Assembly (NCBI RefSeq): GCF_002443255.2
Contig: NW_019211454.1
Coordinates: forward strand, 21,481,037 to 21,545,036
Length of the DNA: 64,000 nt
Direction: 5' to 3'
Source: Varroa destructor
Taxonomy: Eukaryota; Arthropoda; Arachnida; Mesostigmata; Varroidae
Part shown: one piece after another, positions 38,601-58,539 of the stretch
Layout of the letters: each line of letters opens with the position of its first letter
Position numbering within the stretch: position 1 is the first letter of the stretch
The notes under the pieces: generated by a model
Seen by the model: only the letters and a program-made list of their open reading frames with translations
What the model was told of the DNA's origin: nothing
The model's database searches: none
Program-made: the position numbers and the translations under genes

Positions 38601-41600
38601 TGATCAGCGCTTTATAGAAAGGACATGGAAATTTCTCCGATTTCATCACACGGGTTAACGCACTATACATGCAACACGCAACTGTTTTTCTTAGGGAAGG
38701 GAAAAAGGTCAATACAAATCCTTTGACGGAACGTCCTGAGAGTACGCGTCTTTAGAGCGACATCTTAGTAGTTTGCTCAAAAATGGCCACCTGAAAATGA
38801 TATGTTAATCCTTTAATAATTAAAGACGCCAAACGCATCATGGTATGTATTATTTTTTGTAATCGTTCCTATATAGAACATATAAGTTCAATAATAGCGC
38901 TTGATTATTTAAAAAATATATGCCTTGTTGTCACCTGGAAAAGATTTAGCCTTTATTGAGACTTACACAGGTTAAGTTCCTAGGTAGTCAGAGGATCTTA
39001 CAAGCCATTTCACGAGGCGTCGGTAGAAATTCTAATTTCAATATTGCTATCAATAATTAAATATATTCTTAATTAAAGGCAAATGTCTTAACCCCTTTTG
39101 CCATTAACCGCCGCTGGAGTAAGACAACATTGTTGTCTAATAACTGGATAAAGCTGACTCTTTGTATTCATGCTAGGCAGATTCTTTCTCCTTTGACCTT
39201 CGTAAATGTGTGCCTGCTTAGGTAATCTATCGTCAATTCAAATTACCTACTTCTAAGGTAATATTCTTTCATTGTCTTTTGTTGTCGTCGAGTTTGTCAA
39301 CGACAATAATATTTGGTGTTCGTACCGCAGCTCGTATCACATGATAGTGATCCCCAACCTCAATCTTGGCTTCTGCGAACACATTATTTCTGTTCCATTT
39401 CAAAATTCTATTAAATCATTAGAAATTACAAGACAATTGTTTTAGGAACATTTTTCAATTCGAAATGGCTAAGAAAAGACGTACATTTCGAAATTTAGCC
39501 ATCGATTTCGGGCAATTTGTCATTTGATAAAAATCATTTGAACTCGCCTTGATTCGTGCCTACCTCTATATAGATATTTCCGTTTTTTTTTTGATCAAGC
39601 TGATGGTTTTTTACCAATATTTTGCGGACGCTGATACAGTGCTCTTTCTTTGTATATATAAAACCTTTCTAGCTTTTCATGTGTTATGAGCTCAATATTA
39701 TCCCCTTACCTTACGAAACATCGTGCCGCACAAAATAGGTTTAGTTAACGTACTGGTAACGCACTTTCAGCGTAGCAGTAATGAACCTGGGGGAGGGAAA
39801 AAACGTTAATTAACGAATTTATTTACTTTGTTTGTTTTGGCATAATATAGCACATTTTGCCCTCTGTTCTCATTTTGATCAGAGTTTGATATTCTGCCAA
39901 CTCTCAAAAAGTCTAAAAATGCTTTAAAAATCCGAAAGTGAAATGGAGATCTTGCCTTCGTCACACAGTCGTTTGTGATTGTAAGTTAAAGCCTACGCTT
40001 TATTAGTAAATGGATATTCTATAACTAGTTACTTTTCTTATATTTGCCCCAGTAGTCCTAGCTGTTGGTTTCTTCATCATTTAATAGGACACGAAGAACA
40101 CTTATGGTCTATAAGGCCGTAGTAGCGATGTTATAGCGATGGCTATAAGAAATCTAAGTTATGCATACTTGCAAGACAATTAACTGAAATGACAGTGTAA
40201 CGGTGGAGTAATGCAAAAAAGTGGCTAGATAATAATGACGTTGTAACACATTTTGCGATCGCTAGTGACACCATGTTATTATATGTACGCTCGTACTCAC
40301 ATATAAAATACAGGAACGCTTTTTTTTTAAATGTCCCAATGCATACATTACAGTGTCTATATATTCTCCTATCCATAGAGGTGGTTTAACGGTAAGTTCT
40401 CAAATGTTGCCAGATAATAGCAACTGATCCCAATATAATACATACATTATAGACACCACTGATATTCAGTTACGCTTCTTCATTTGCTTAATGCCATTTC
40501 TCGAACAATTGTTTATGTGTCTCTCTGTTTCTCCAAACAGCGTCAAAACAGAGAATAGGGGGAACCATTGAATAAAAGACTATGCGCTTAAACAAATTTA
40601 AATCCTCGTCTTCCGAATATGAATAGTGTTTAGTTTTCACACCATTTTGAGCAATATTTTAAAAAAATTTACCTGTGGCTTTTATTTATAGCAGATTTTT
40701 AATAATATTACTTACTTTTTCTTAGAACATCAATGCATGTTTCGATTGGGCACGGAATCTAAGGTTATTTCAGATACTGTTGACAAATCGCCTTGAACAA
40801 TGTTGTTATTAACTTAGCTAATCACTTTTTAAAATTCCTTCTCGGTTAAACGTACCCCTATAAACAAGATTAATTTAAGAAAGGTGTAGGATTAAATAAA
40901 GTTCTTCACCTTTATTTTATCTGCAGTTGAACTTGAGTATTCAACCACATAAGATCATGCAGACAAGCCGATAAAAAAATGAATTAATTTTATTTAATAA
41001 ATTAACACATTTATTCAGTTAAAAATAGTTTTTAAATAGAAAGGCGCGACTACAGAAACCTTATCCGCCAGGGACATGTAAGAAAATAACTAAGCTCGAC
41101 TTTAATATTTAATAAAAATACCGTGTAAAAATTAATCTGTAGGGTCGTTATAGCACAATGAATAACAGAAGTTCAGGCTATGTCTTCTACGTACTTTTAT
41201 TATTACGGCTTTACAACAGAGACTCAGGCTAAATAACGTGACCATCTACAGTAATATACCGATTAGGCTCACAGAAACGAATCGCTGGGGTTTTTTAAGA
41301 TGATGCTCATATCTTGAAAAATAGTCACAGCAGAATAAAAGCATATTCAGGGTTTGGTCAACATTTATGACCCTTACAGACACTTATGAGATAGGATACA
41401 GGATGAGGGTTAAGTACAGCAAGGATGAACTCCTGCTTTCGGCCTCGACTGCTCATCAGTTGTCAAATCATATATCGGCCGACCCAAAAATTGTGTGCGA
41501 AGTGTAAACGGACTAAAATAAATACAGCATTGCTCCGATTGCAAAAAGCTTGCGATTATATTTGCAATATAAGTACAAGAATACTTAATTAGCTTCTAAA

Positions 41601-42269
41601 GGGAGGTATTTTTAAATTTATTATAACTTAGGCTCAGAAGGCGTAGGATGGATTCAGTCTACGGTATCGACACGGCTCGAACGAAATAAGGCTAACAAAG
41701 TGTTACGCAAAGCCCACAGAACAGCAAAATGAACTTAAAACGGTAACCTTAAATCTCTCAGAAAACAGGAATTGTAAGCTGATATTATCTATAAAGTAAG
41801 TCCATATTTACTTGGCAATTGATTGAGATTGGCAAGTTAACCCCAAATTACCGTACCCGTAAATGAAGGTCTGTTCATGAGTTCTAGTACTTTTATCTGT
41901 TACTTCGTCGGATGGCAATTTACTACAGTGAAACTAATATGTCTGGGAAAATATAAAAAATAATATGATTTTCTTCTATAAACCCTAACACATCTGGAAG
42001 TATCATATGGTTTAACAAAAATAATTGTTTGATGCCACTAATTTTTGTGCGAGTTTTGGATGGGATATGACCGAATCTTATATATACAAAGGTAGATATA
42101 CCTGAATTCTTAATATCGACCTTTCCAAATAAATAGTACAAAATGGTATGTTTTCGCTTATTACTTCACAGTGAGAAACTCTATGGGAGATGCATCCAAA
42201 ATCGCACCGAATCTTAACCAATGTTACAGAACCCTCACCCCTAATTGTTTTGAGTACTATTTTTTTTAC

Positions 42270-42420
42270 ATTGCCGTTAATCATGGCTTCAGAGGCTTGC
42301 TCCGAGCACAAAACGAATCGAATCTGCGCCCGGTTTCGAACCTAGACCGCCCTTTGCTTTTAGGGTTTGAACAGAAATTAGTTTTCACAGCACCACCGAG
42401 GGCTGAACGCACTACTCAGG
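42270..42420 (-). mobile_element. Possible tRNA-derived SINE fragment
   Basis: The minus strand reads GGTTCGAAACC at 42342-42332, matching the RNA polymerase III box B consensus (GGTTCGANTCC) at 10 of 11 positions, within a locally GC-richer stretch. About 55-60 bases upstream on that strand, AGCCCTCGGTGG gives only a loose match to box A. No full cloverleaf can be folded by eye and no poly(A) or repeat tail was defined. Confidence 0.25.
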
Positions 42421-42690
42421 CCCACCTGTTAAAAACGCACGCATCAGTTAAAATAGCAATAAATGAAGAAATCGAGATAATTTCAAAATTCTCAACACAC
42501 ACACATGATAGATAAGGGCCTTCTAATTCTAATATCCTCACTACTCCGAAAAGTTCGCTTTATCCAGGATTAACCAAGCCAAAGTGCAGTTGATCCGTAC
42601 ATGTTTACAAAGATAAGAAGACCAAAGCTTCGCATTTTGGTAGACACTAAATCGAAACCTCTCTTTGAACCTACATGTTAGTAAAATATG

Positions 42691-42739
42691 TTAGAGTATA
42701 TTTAGTTTATTAACATTACGTTGGAAAAATATACTCTAA
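42691..42739. repeat. 13-bp perfect inverted repeat, 23-base loop
   Basis: TTAGAGTATATTT at 42691-42703 is exactly reverse-complemented at 42727-42739. It is in intergenic DNA with no gene on either side and could be the ends of a very small element or a hairpin. Confidence 0.8.
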
Positions 42740-43839
42740 TAATTTATCACGGTAGTTGCTACAATAAATTTGCTATTATATATGAGAGGAAAAATCTTAG
42801 AAATTAAGAAGTTTTATCCTTTCCACGAAGGTCCTTTCTTAGTAGGAGTCATCTAATAAGCCAGGGTTCATTACCGTGACAGGTCCATATATTGAACCAG
42901 GTTGCCCATTTTTTGGACTTTTTGCGGTATTTTTTATTGCTGTATAAATGGGCCAACATACCATGATAGTGCGGGTTCGATTGAAAATAAAGAGACGGAA
43001 AGAGTCACACTGCAGTATCATTAATTTGGCAAGGAATTTACCAGTAATACTCTAGTTAACGCCCCTAGTTCATTATTTAGTCGGAATAATCATTTCAAAA
43101 CACTGTTTCACACTTTATCTCAATGATAGATTTTTTAGACGCCAAATTGTTATCTTTCTAAAAATACTTAGTTGAAAATAGTGTTATCTCTTATATATCA
43201 TTTGGTGATATATATGGTTATCTCTTACAAATAGTTTTAGTTATAAATAGTCTTTGACCAGCCTCTCTTGTACTTCATATTCGGAAGTGTCACAAAGTAG
43301 TTGAACGATATGTGTTTTTTAAATGCGTGACACTTCTACACTATTCAATTAAATATTAGTCGTTGACTATACGCGAAATGCGAAGAAGTACTTTTTTTTT
43401 AGTTTTATGCCCGGTACTGCAGTTAGGTATCTGTGCAATTAAATGCTAACGCTTATCAGGTTAACCACCGTTACCAACGAGAACAATATGAATCCCGTTT
43501 GCCCTCGCAAACGAGTACACGCGAAATCGGTACAGTTGATTCAAGCAAAAGGCGCCATGTCTAATCCGAGTAAATCAAGTATGGCGGAGCGAGTCAAGGC
43601 GACATCGTAAACAAACGACTGTTACGTCTGCGCCACTGCACTTGTCGTCTGCTCTGGTCGAATGTTTTTATCCGAATACGAAGAATTGAAGACTGATGTG
43701 TGCGAGTTGATAGTCGGCTATTGTCTTGTTGCGGAAGAAACGGCAAAACTCAAAAGGGAGTGGATTTATCAGCAAAAGTGTGCCATTCACTGGACAGCTG
43801 GACGCCTAATCTCGTTCTATCTAATTGTGTGCATGTGAA

Positions 43840-46800
43840 ATGGCGGCCCGCGGAGAGCAAGGCCTCGAGCGGGTCCGTGTGAAATTGGAACAATGTTTAA
43901 AGGACCGTGACTTCTACCATGCTCATCAAATGTATCGAACCTTATACTTCAGGTGAGATGAGATCCATTTTTTACCCGTTGGCTGACGGTTCATTATAGC
44001 TGTCATAGGCAACATTATGACATAATAGCACTGATGAAAGTAACTTGTTTCTAGTCACTCACAAGTTGTAATTTTATGCAACCACGGTAACGGCCATTTA
44101 GGTTATTGTGAATTTTAATTTCTTAGACCAACGACTAACAGTGTGCGGGTCTACTGTGAGTTTTATAGTTATTCCATTCTTCAAACCTTCTTGTTGTCTT
44201 TTTATAGCTGTCTTCAGTAAGGCGGTGTCATTAACTTAATTCACAACCATATATAAAATTCAACTTACTATAAATTTCGTAACGTACTAAAATTATATAT
44301 ATCGCAATTTACTGCAGAAGAGATATCATTTGTATGCGTATGTGCGTATGTTGAACCGAAACACGTTAGGCGAATAAGAACTCCAAACTATTTAGCTCAC
44401 TCATTATAAGTTTTCGCTTCGTAGATTTTATATCACTATTTTTATGCCTACTGATACATAATAATGTGGGAGGTAAAGCTCTGTTTTAATAAACTATTAT
44501 TGAAAAACGTGTTGTTTATATCTACAAGAAAGTAGGAAGAGTGTATGCTCCCAAACTGTGTGTATTTATACCAAAATTCTATCTCTGGTATAACGGAATT
44601 TACAATCAGACGAAGATGAAGATATTTTTGTCACTCTTTAGAAAAATCTAAAAGGCTAATGTAAATATATGGTCGAATATTATTGTTTAAGTGAAGAATT
44701 ATTGAATTTATCGCGAGAGACAAGATTTATCTTTGTTAGTCACGTCTTGGGTTCACGCGTGATGAATAATATTATTAACATCGTGCATGTGATATTTCGT
44801 CAAATAATTAAGCAGGGTAATAGGAACATAGATGTTTTCATTTTCAGGTTAAGTCGGCAGCTGAAATGGTCTCAAAGTGCGGATGTCATGTTTGAAGGTT
44901 CAGAAAAATTGCTTGTCAACGGAGAGCTGAACTCGGGCGCTGACCTTGCATCGCTTTTTGTTGAGGTAAATCTTGAATTAGAATCTAAAAATGTTTAATC
45001 TTAACCAGAATGGTTATACATGACGTAGCGGTAAACCTAACATTTTCTTATTTGGATTATTTGTAAATTATAGGTTCTAAATAAAGGTAAAATTCCCGCG
45101 AGCGCAGATGTCATCCAGAGACTTGCTAAACTACATTCCATGATGAAAGCACATAGCCCGGAAAGAATGGCCTTTACTGGTAAGAAGTACTTTTGTAGGA
45201 CACTTATATCACGAATATTTATATTTGCCTATTTATATAAAGTTTGAATCAATACTTCAGGTTGTTCAGATTAGTTAGATCGGTGTACTTATGGCTTGTT
45301 TATAATTTTGGTTGTTAGTCTCCGTATACATAATAGAAAAATTGTTGTAGTAAAAACAATACTACAGAATTTAACCGAAGCATTTCTCTGTCCTTGTATT
45401 GAACGTATAATGTTTCCGTTTTCAACTAAATAAAAATATAGCATAAAAGGCTTTTTTTTAAATAGTCAGCTCGAATGTGGAATTGACATTATCGTTTGCC
45501 TTTAACAACATTTTAGTAAAGTGCATCGAGTACTCGTCAGCTTGGGCGCCAACTGAAGCCGGTACGGTGCTCGAGACCATGCGGGGCAACGACCGGGTAT
45601 CATCAAACAGAAATACAGAATCTTTGAGTGTTATGAATGCAGCTTCGCCTTCAGTATCGGCAACTCCGCGAAAAGGCTGCTCATTTGGCCATCCAGACCT
45701 ACATCGCCTCCTCGCAATTAACTTTTGGCAGGAAAAAAATTTTTCCGATGCTCGATATCATTTTATACATTCGACAGGTAGATCGGGTACTATGGTCAAT
45801 TTAATAATAATATATAATTAATAATAATTGGATAATGCCATTGGAGAGTAATTATATTAAAAAAACTCGTTGCGATGCCAGTGGAGTGTTAGCTATATAT
45901 AAACGCAAAACGTCCTTGAAATTTTTCTGAAAAACCTACTTGCTTTCAAAATCTCAAACAAGCGGTAGCCCAGGTATTTTATCCTATCGAAACGCATGGA
46001 AGTTTTTCTTGCTTTTATAACCCAAAAAATGTTTAAGTTTCTTTCATCATAAGCAAAAAAGTTCCGCTTCAGCTGTCGCTCAAATGCTGAAGGTAACAAA
46101 TGCTTTACCTTCGGATTTAGATGGGACAAATTTCGCGCGAATGCTGGTGGAGTTCCATACAAGCCGAGGATATCGCTCTGAAGTGGATCTCTTCATTGCC
46201 CAAGCCGTTCTTCAGTTTTTGTGTTTAAAGGTGAGTTAGGCCTGGCATCACACCCTGCCGTCTAATTAAGCTATCTAGTATCAAGCGGTAGGCTGTTATT
46301 TCGCGAGTTTTTGTCCTAGCCAAAAAAAAGCTCACCGAGCTTCATCTCTCTGGTTTCCAGAATCAGCAAACAGCCACCGTTGCATTCCTTGTGTACACGC
46401 GTGGCCACCCGGCTGTTCAAGGCGCGCCTCCATTTGCGTTACCACTACTTAACTTCCTCTGGTTTTTACTTCTCGCCGTCGAAAGCCGAGCTAAGGTATT
46501 GAGCATATCAGTCAACCGAGGATGGATTGACGAATTCCTTTAACACTCATATTTGCTGGTAGTCTAGAAAGTTGTGCCTCGTTTAATCGAATTATCATAT
46601 GTGTTTACCAGTGGAAAAATATTGTTTGATGTTGAACAATACAGAATTAGCGTTTTAACATAATGGCAGTCGATTGTCGACTCAAATACGCGGCAACTAT
46701 TATATATGCGAATTCATGAATTGAGGCAGGAACGAACCTATGTATGATCGTCATAAAAGTCAGCATTACTCTATCTCGTTCTGCCACAGAGAGGAAGCGA

Positions 46801-47154
46801 CTTCAGTATATAAATTGGTGACATAACATTTTCATATGAATATTTATACATACATAGATATATTATACACTCCACTCTAACTTTGATATTGTTTTCTCTG
46901 ATTTCCAGCTGGCTATATTTACGCTATTATGTGACAAGTATCGAAGTTCGCTCGATAGAGATCCAACTTATCGGCTGTATTTAGAAAAGATCGGTCAGAT
47001 ATTCTTCGGAAAACAGCCCTCGCACGGACGAGAAACTAGTGGAATGTTTGGTGGGGGATTTTTGGGTAATATGATTAACCAGTTAATGGCTGGCCTAGGC
47101 GATGATATGGACGAAGACGAGGAACTGAGTATCTCTACTGAGGACGTTGACTAG
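43840..47154 (+). CDS. GET4: GET4 / TRC35 homologue, tail-anchored protein insertion factor
   Basis: Seven exons join in frame with consensus borders: 43840-43952, 44848-44965, 45074-45179, 45517-45777, 46121-46230, 46361-46495 and 46909-47154 (362 residues). Many segments match the GET4 family: an N-terminal helix ending [83 protein letters not shown] and [23 protein letters not shown]4 is an alpha-solenoid protein that holds GET5/UBL4A (with BAG6 in metazoans) and passes tail-anchored proteins from SGTA to the GET3 ATPase in the cytosol. The C-terminus is Gly/Met-rich, then acidic. Exon 4 has an extra Ser/Asn/Thr-rich loop of roughly 40 residues compared with human GET4 (327 residues), with no in-phase hidden intron. 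ATG 43840 starts the family N-terminus. AATAAA at 47465 may be the poly(A) signal. Confidence 0.96.
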
Positions 47155-48416
47155 ATTGGAAAGATATAGGAATTTTTTAAGCGGGCATCGCCAACATTCA
47201 TTGTTCCTTGTTACGACGACTAATTGTACTCAGAATTCATGACGAGGAGCTTTGATAATGAAGCCATTACCAACGGGTCTACGGAGATGAAAAATAAGAT
47301 TACTAGAAAAGATAAGATATATCATACATGATAATGGCTTTCCTCCAACTTGACTTCAGAAAACAATAGCAAAAATGTCGTGGTAGCACGAAATTAAGTA
47401 CTATTTAGCCCGTGGGACCCTATAATGACAGAGGAAAAGGACACCTTTTATTGAAGCGCATATAAATAAACAAGAAGCACTAGACAAATTGGTTTCCCAT
47501 TAGTGATAACTAACTAGTTAACCTATAGCAGAACAATTAATTGTTGTTAATTACAACGTTCTTCTCTATTTAATCAGATTTCTATATTGTTTATATAAAT
47601 ACTGCTGAGTCAGGCTGCGGGGTATAATATACATGTCTGTTAGAAGGCGACTGGGCCATTGACAGACTTACCGACAACAAGCTTCTAAAAATGGAATTTG
47701 TTCTGCCATATTAAAATTGTAACCTTGCGATTTTTTCTACAGCATTCTCCATTCCTCTTTGATAACCGTCTGTCTAGTAGACTGGGTGTCGGATCATGGA
47801 TTCTACTTTACTTGGCTGGCATTAAAGGACGAGCCAAGCGTCCGAGCGTCCACAACAACGGCGGATTAATATGTTATTACTTTTCGCTAAAAAAATTATG
47901 ATAATGTCAGTATCATTGGACTACGGTTGGCTGGGGCAAAATTGTAAAAAATAATAAGGGATTCTTGTAAAAGAACAGAGTTTTCGTCGAAAGTCAACGT
48001 GATAAACATTAACGCAAGTGAGCGAAACATAATAACGTCTTCACCTGTATTAACAAATCTCTATAGTAATGGATTGAGCTTGACTCAGATTGAAACAAAT
48101 CCGCAGCTGTCGTATACCAGCGCAAGTATTTTAATTAATCGACTTACGTATGTTCTTCTAAGTATTCAATATGCGATTCTATTATCGCTTAAACGTAGTA
48201 TACGGGTCACTTCCGTAATTATCTATTTCACTGTGTGCACTGTCATTTAATGAATGACTACAAAGCTTTTTTGTTGTTAGATTTACGTCAGTTTTTTCAG
48301 AAACATAGCAGCCGCCTATAATTAATTCATTACCTTTCTTCCAGACTTCAATTTTATGGAGCCCACATGACGTGGTACAAGCTATTCTTCGTTCCCTACA
48401 ATCTTTTATTGTTTAG

Positions 48417-48458
48417 TTGGCGAAGTGATAATAGCGCGAAAGATGCTAGGTCTAAACG
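48417..48458. repeat. 42-bp exact direct repeat, copy 1
   Basis: Starts TTGGCGAAGTGATAATAGCG and ends TCTAAACG. It is identical base for base to 49795-49836. The start resembles an RNA polymerase III box A (T-R-G-C-N-N-A-G-Y), and a weak box-B-like GAGCGAATCGC follows at 48474-48484, so a decayed tRNA-related SINE is possible. Confidence 0.9.
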
Positions 48459-49794
48459 ATACAATTAGTTGATGAGCGAATCGCATGTCAAATGCGCGAG
48501 AAATCAACGGGATCACTAAAATGGAGAGGAGGCAATATTCCTACACTAAGTTGCTATTGTTGTTGTTACTTGTGCGGACCTGGTTGATACTTCTGTACGA
48601 TAGGATTCACATTCATGCGATATAAACGACAAAACAGCGCATAAGCACTGAGGGTAAACAAAAGAAAGAATAATTTATATAAAATACCGTGATAACGCCG
48701 ATTAACAGTGATTAAAATATTCTTATTAATTCAGAGATAAATCGTGGGGTAAAAAACTACTTTAGGGTTTAGCTTGACAATACGGTAAACGCCTTTTGGT
48801 ATCATCTATTAGCTTTTGAATCACTATGGGTTACAGCACTCGAGTATAAATGACGCATAATTTCTTGATAACTGTACGAGGACGGCATGGAAACATTTGA
48901 AATAAGCCAAAACTTCATTATTGCAAACTAATCTATTCCAACTTTATTTGTTGGCATCATTTATGTTGATGACCTACGGCGCTGGATGCATAGATGGACT
49001 TCGATTATTTGAGAACTGTAATTTACAGAATTTTGGTTTTCACATGTACATTTGGGTTAACATATATATCGTTTGATTTTTTTGCAAGTGCACAAGAGAA
49101 GCTTTCGACAGAGGAAGTTCTTTATTAAAGCGTATGACTATGCTTGTCACTGTTGTATCTCAGCTAACCTGTTTTGAATGCACCATAGGATATTGTGTTC
49201 TTACCTTGAGCCAAACATAACTCAGAGAATAGCGAGCCTCTTCTTGTACTAGTAATGCCATTTAGGTACTGCTAGGGTACACTAGTAGTAAGGTTTCAAA
49301 TACGAATTTCTTTCAGTAATTAACGACTTGGTTCGAGTATTCACAATCTTGTAGTTGATTAAGAAGAACGCCTTTTGTTTAAGTAACAAGATGGTTTATT
49401 TTCATCGATTGTTTGTTCTCGCCAAAGCGGGACTCTTGGTTGTTGGCAGACAGACTATACAAATGTTTCTTTGCATCCAACCTAGTGGAACTTGCTACCA
49501 AACAGCCATTAATAATGATTCTAATATAATTATTTCATAAATTATTATTGTTATCTATCTGTAACATTACACGTCCTCGTCCAGATCTGCTGACTTGTAG
49601 CCGGCGGGTATCTACATCGAGATAAACTAGGTATATTTGAAGCATCTGTGATGTCCAGTAGAAAGGTAAGAAAGAGTAAGGGCGGATAGAACCAACCACA
49701 TAATAGTAATGATAATAAACACTGGTTATTGAATAAATTGCCTGTTCTTCTCGTTTGCTATGCAAATATGTTCCGCATTCTTTTAGATATAATT

Positions 49795-49836
49795 TTGGCG
49801 AAGTGATAATAGCGCGAAAGATGCTAGGTCTAAACG
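49795..49836. repeat. 42-bp exact direct repeat, copy 2
   Basis: Identical to 48417-48458, in the same orientation, 1378 bases downstream. The flanks differ on both sides right away (preceded by T rather than G, followed by GGTAATTT rather than ATACAATT). This copy has no box-B-like sequence after it. Confidence 0.9.
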
Positions 49837-51941
49837 GGTAATTTGGGTTAATGTTTATCGACCATTTTATTCATTGCCAAGTAGCGTGCAACTTCCCAGT
49901 TATCAAGCAATAAAGCGTGTACGAGATACTGCAATTAAGCTGTCTAATAGAGGCTTCAGAGGCCTTTGCTTTGACCCTAGTAATCAAACTATGAAGGCAA
50001 AACAAGATAGAAGAAGATCCTTGTGGCGGCTAATTAAGAGCAGAGAAGAAGTACTATAATCTATGGTCCATGGGATCTCACGGTGATTTATTACGTTTCG
50101 TATATCAACTTGGTAATTAAGGAATGGATCCCACGTCTTATTGTCTAAGAAAGAATTTACCGCTACCAAAAAAAACCCGGTTTTTATCTGTTTGAAAAAC
50201 AGTATGCAAAAAAACGTCACTCGTTGTTAGGCCTGCAGTAATAACTAAGAAGATAGGATTTTTTTATACTTAATGAAGTTGCTATTACAAACGCTTCATG
50301 GATCTGAGTTTATACATTTTGAATAAGTAGAAAGAAAACAGTCATGCGGTGAATTGATAGCAAACAAATTTATTAACTTGCTTTTATCTGTATGCATATT
50401 TTGAAATAGTCTTAGGAAAGTTGTTATAACAAAGAAATTCAACACTTTTCCAAATGGCACCCGTTGTTTGGATGGCAAACTTTTATCGTGCACATGTATG
50501 TATTATAAATATGGCTTACCACGGGATCTTATCATGTGCTGACTGTAAACAAATGAAATGCATTTGTTCTGCTTACGGAAAGCACTCGACATCCATTCAG
50601 TCGTAGATTTAATTATATCACTTTATTTACGAATATATATTACACTACTGACTCTTCTTGACAACCAACCTGTTCTTGGCTAAACATGTACTACATCAAT
50701 CCTTTTCATACTTCATTCAATCAGCCACGCAACGATATAGAAAAACCTACTACAAACATCAATAATTGCTACTCAGAGGTACAAGATTATCCTTATCGGT
50801 TTACCTATAACATTAACGTATTAAGTATTTTGCCAGATACATAGTACATTGCTCATTCTATTATTTTGGCTGGTATGCTTTAACAAACTGCACAGTCTGG
50901 CACTCGTACCTCCAACGCAAACTGGTGACGGCGGCAACCACAACAACATTGGCTCGGAATTCTTTGTTGTATACAATGTTTTGCTTCGTTATTAATGTTT
51001 TATACGACTGATGCGTTAAGCTATCGTTTCATGTTACATGTCAGATTTTCCGTTCTGATTTAGAGTTGCGTTCTTTATTGCAAGATATTAACAAGATCAA
51101 CACATGACTTCATGGGCTACCGGACGTTAAATTTAATAGTTCTTTTTGAAATCAATGTAGACAACGTGTGTCAAGAACACCTTTTGAGCACAAATTTCAA
51201 GAAGCTTTTAATGTGAAACTTTGTTTATAACTCGCGTCATTCATATATAGCCTTAAAGCTTTGTGAGTAGCTAGTTTGCATGGCAGACACATTCATGTAC
51301 GCTAATTTTGGTCCTCGATAATTGTGTCTCTGCGAGCATTGCCCTCACTCCACTGCAGAGTCCTTAAATTGATGACCGGTTGAGACGGAATATTCGACCG
51401 TTGATTGTAATTTTACACGAATAACTTCGTCAACTTGTATCCGAATTATAATTAATGTAGTAAAACAATGCAGCTCCATAAAAGTAAAGCTGTTTTTACG
51501 ACTTTAGAGGTATGCACAATCTTTTTTTTCTGGTTTATTAGTCAATTTAAGATGTTAGATCTGTATTTAAATTTGGATCTGAAAAGTTTTTTATAACGTA
51601 GCATAATAGTTGATAGTATTTGCCGAATATATAGATTGCGGCGTGTAGTTCTAAGTTCGTTTTGAATCCGACGGCAATAATAAATATCGCGCTTTTTACT
51701 ACAATACAATCGCTGTTGGAGTAACAAAACTCCGCCCTCTGATGTACCATTTTCCATAATACCCATTCTAAGCGAATGCCATCGAATATACTTCATGTGC
51801 TAATCCTCGTTGCGTTGTGTTTCAATTGCTTGGTTCGGTTGTTGTATTGTACGGTGCCTATTATTGTTGCAGATCGTAAAATACAATACAGAATCCCGAA
51901 TGAAAAAATACATTTTCTCTAGCCATTCGATTGGTGATTAC

Positions 51942-58539
<6,598 letters not shown>

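Larger units (their letters stand above)
35700..43839. other. Large gene-poor region upstream of GET4
   Basis: About 8 kb with no convincing gene. A stretch at about 36690-36990 has one frame with a single stop (see findings). A SINE-like box B lies near 42332 and a 13-bp inverted repeat at 42691-42739. The last few hundred bases before 43840 are somewhat GC-richer and probably include the GET4 promoter and 5' untranslated region. No TATA box stands out. Confidence 0.4.
47155..51941. other. Intergenic region between convergent GET4 and kinase genes
   Basis: The two flanking genes point towards each other, so the ends of this region are their 3' flanks. AATAAA at 47465 (plus) and the complement of TTTATT at 51534-51539 (minus) are possible poly(A) signals. 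In the middle lies the 42-bp direct repeat pair (48417 and 49795). The open frames here look like chance. Confidence 0.5.

Noticed and set aside
42171..42515. 114-codon plus-strand frame
   Set aside because: It overlaps the SINE-like segment, has no family signature, and has frames on the opposite strand as well.
45893..46162. Minus-strand 89-codon frame
   Set aside because: It lies opposite GET4 intron 4 and the start of exon 5, so it is a shadow.
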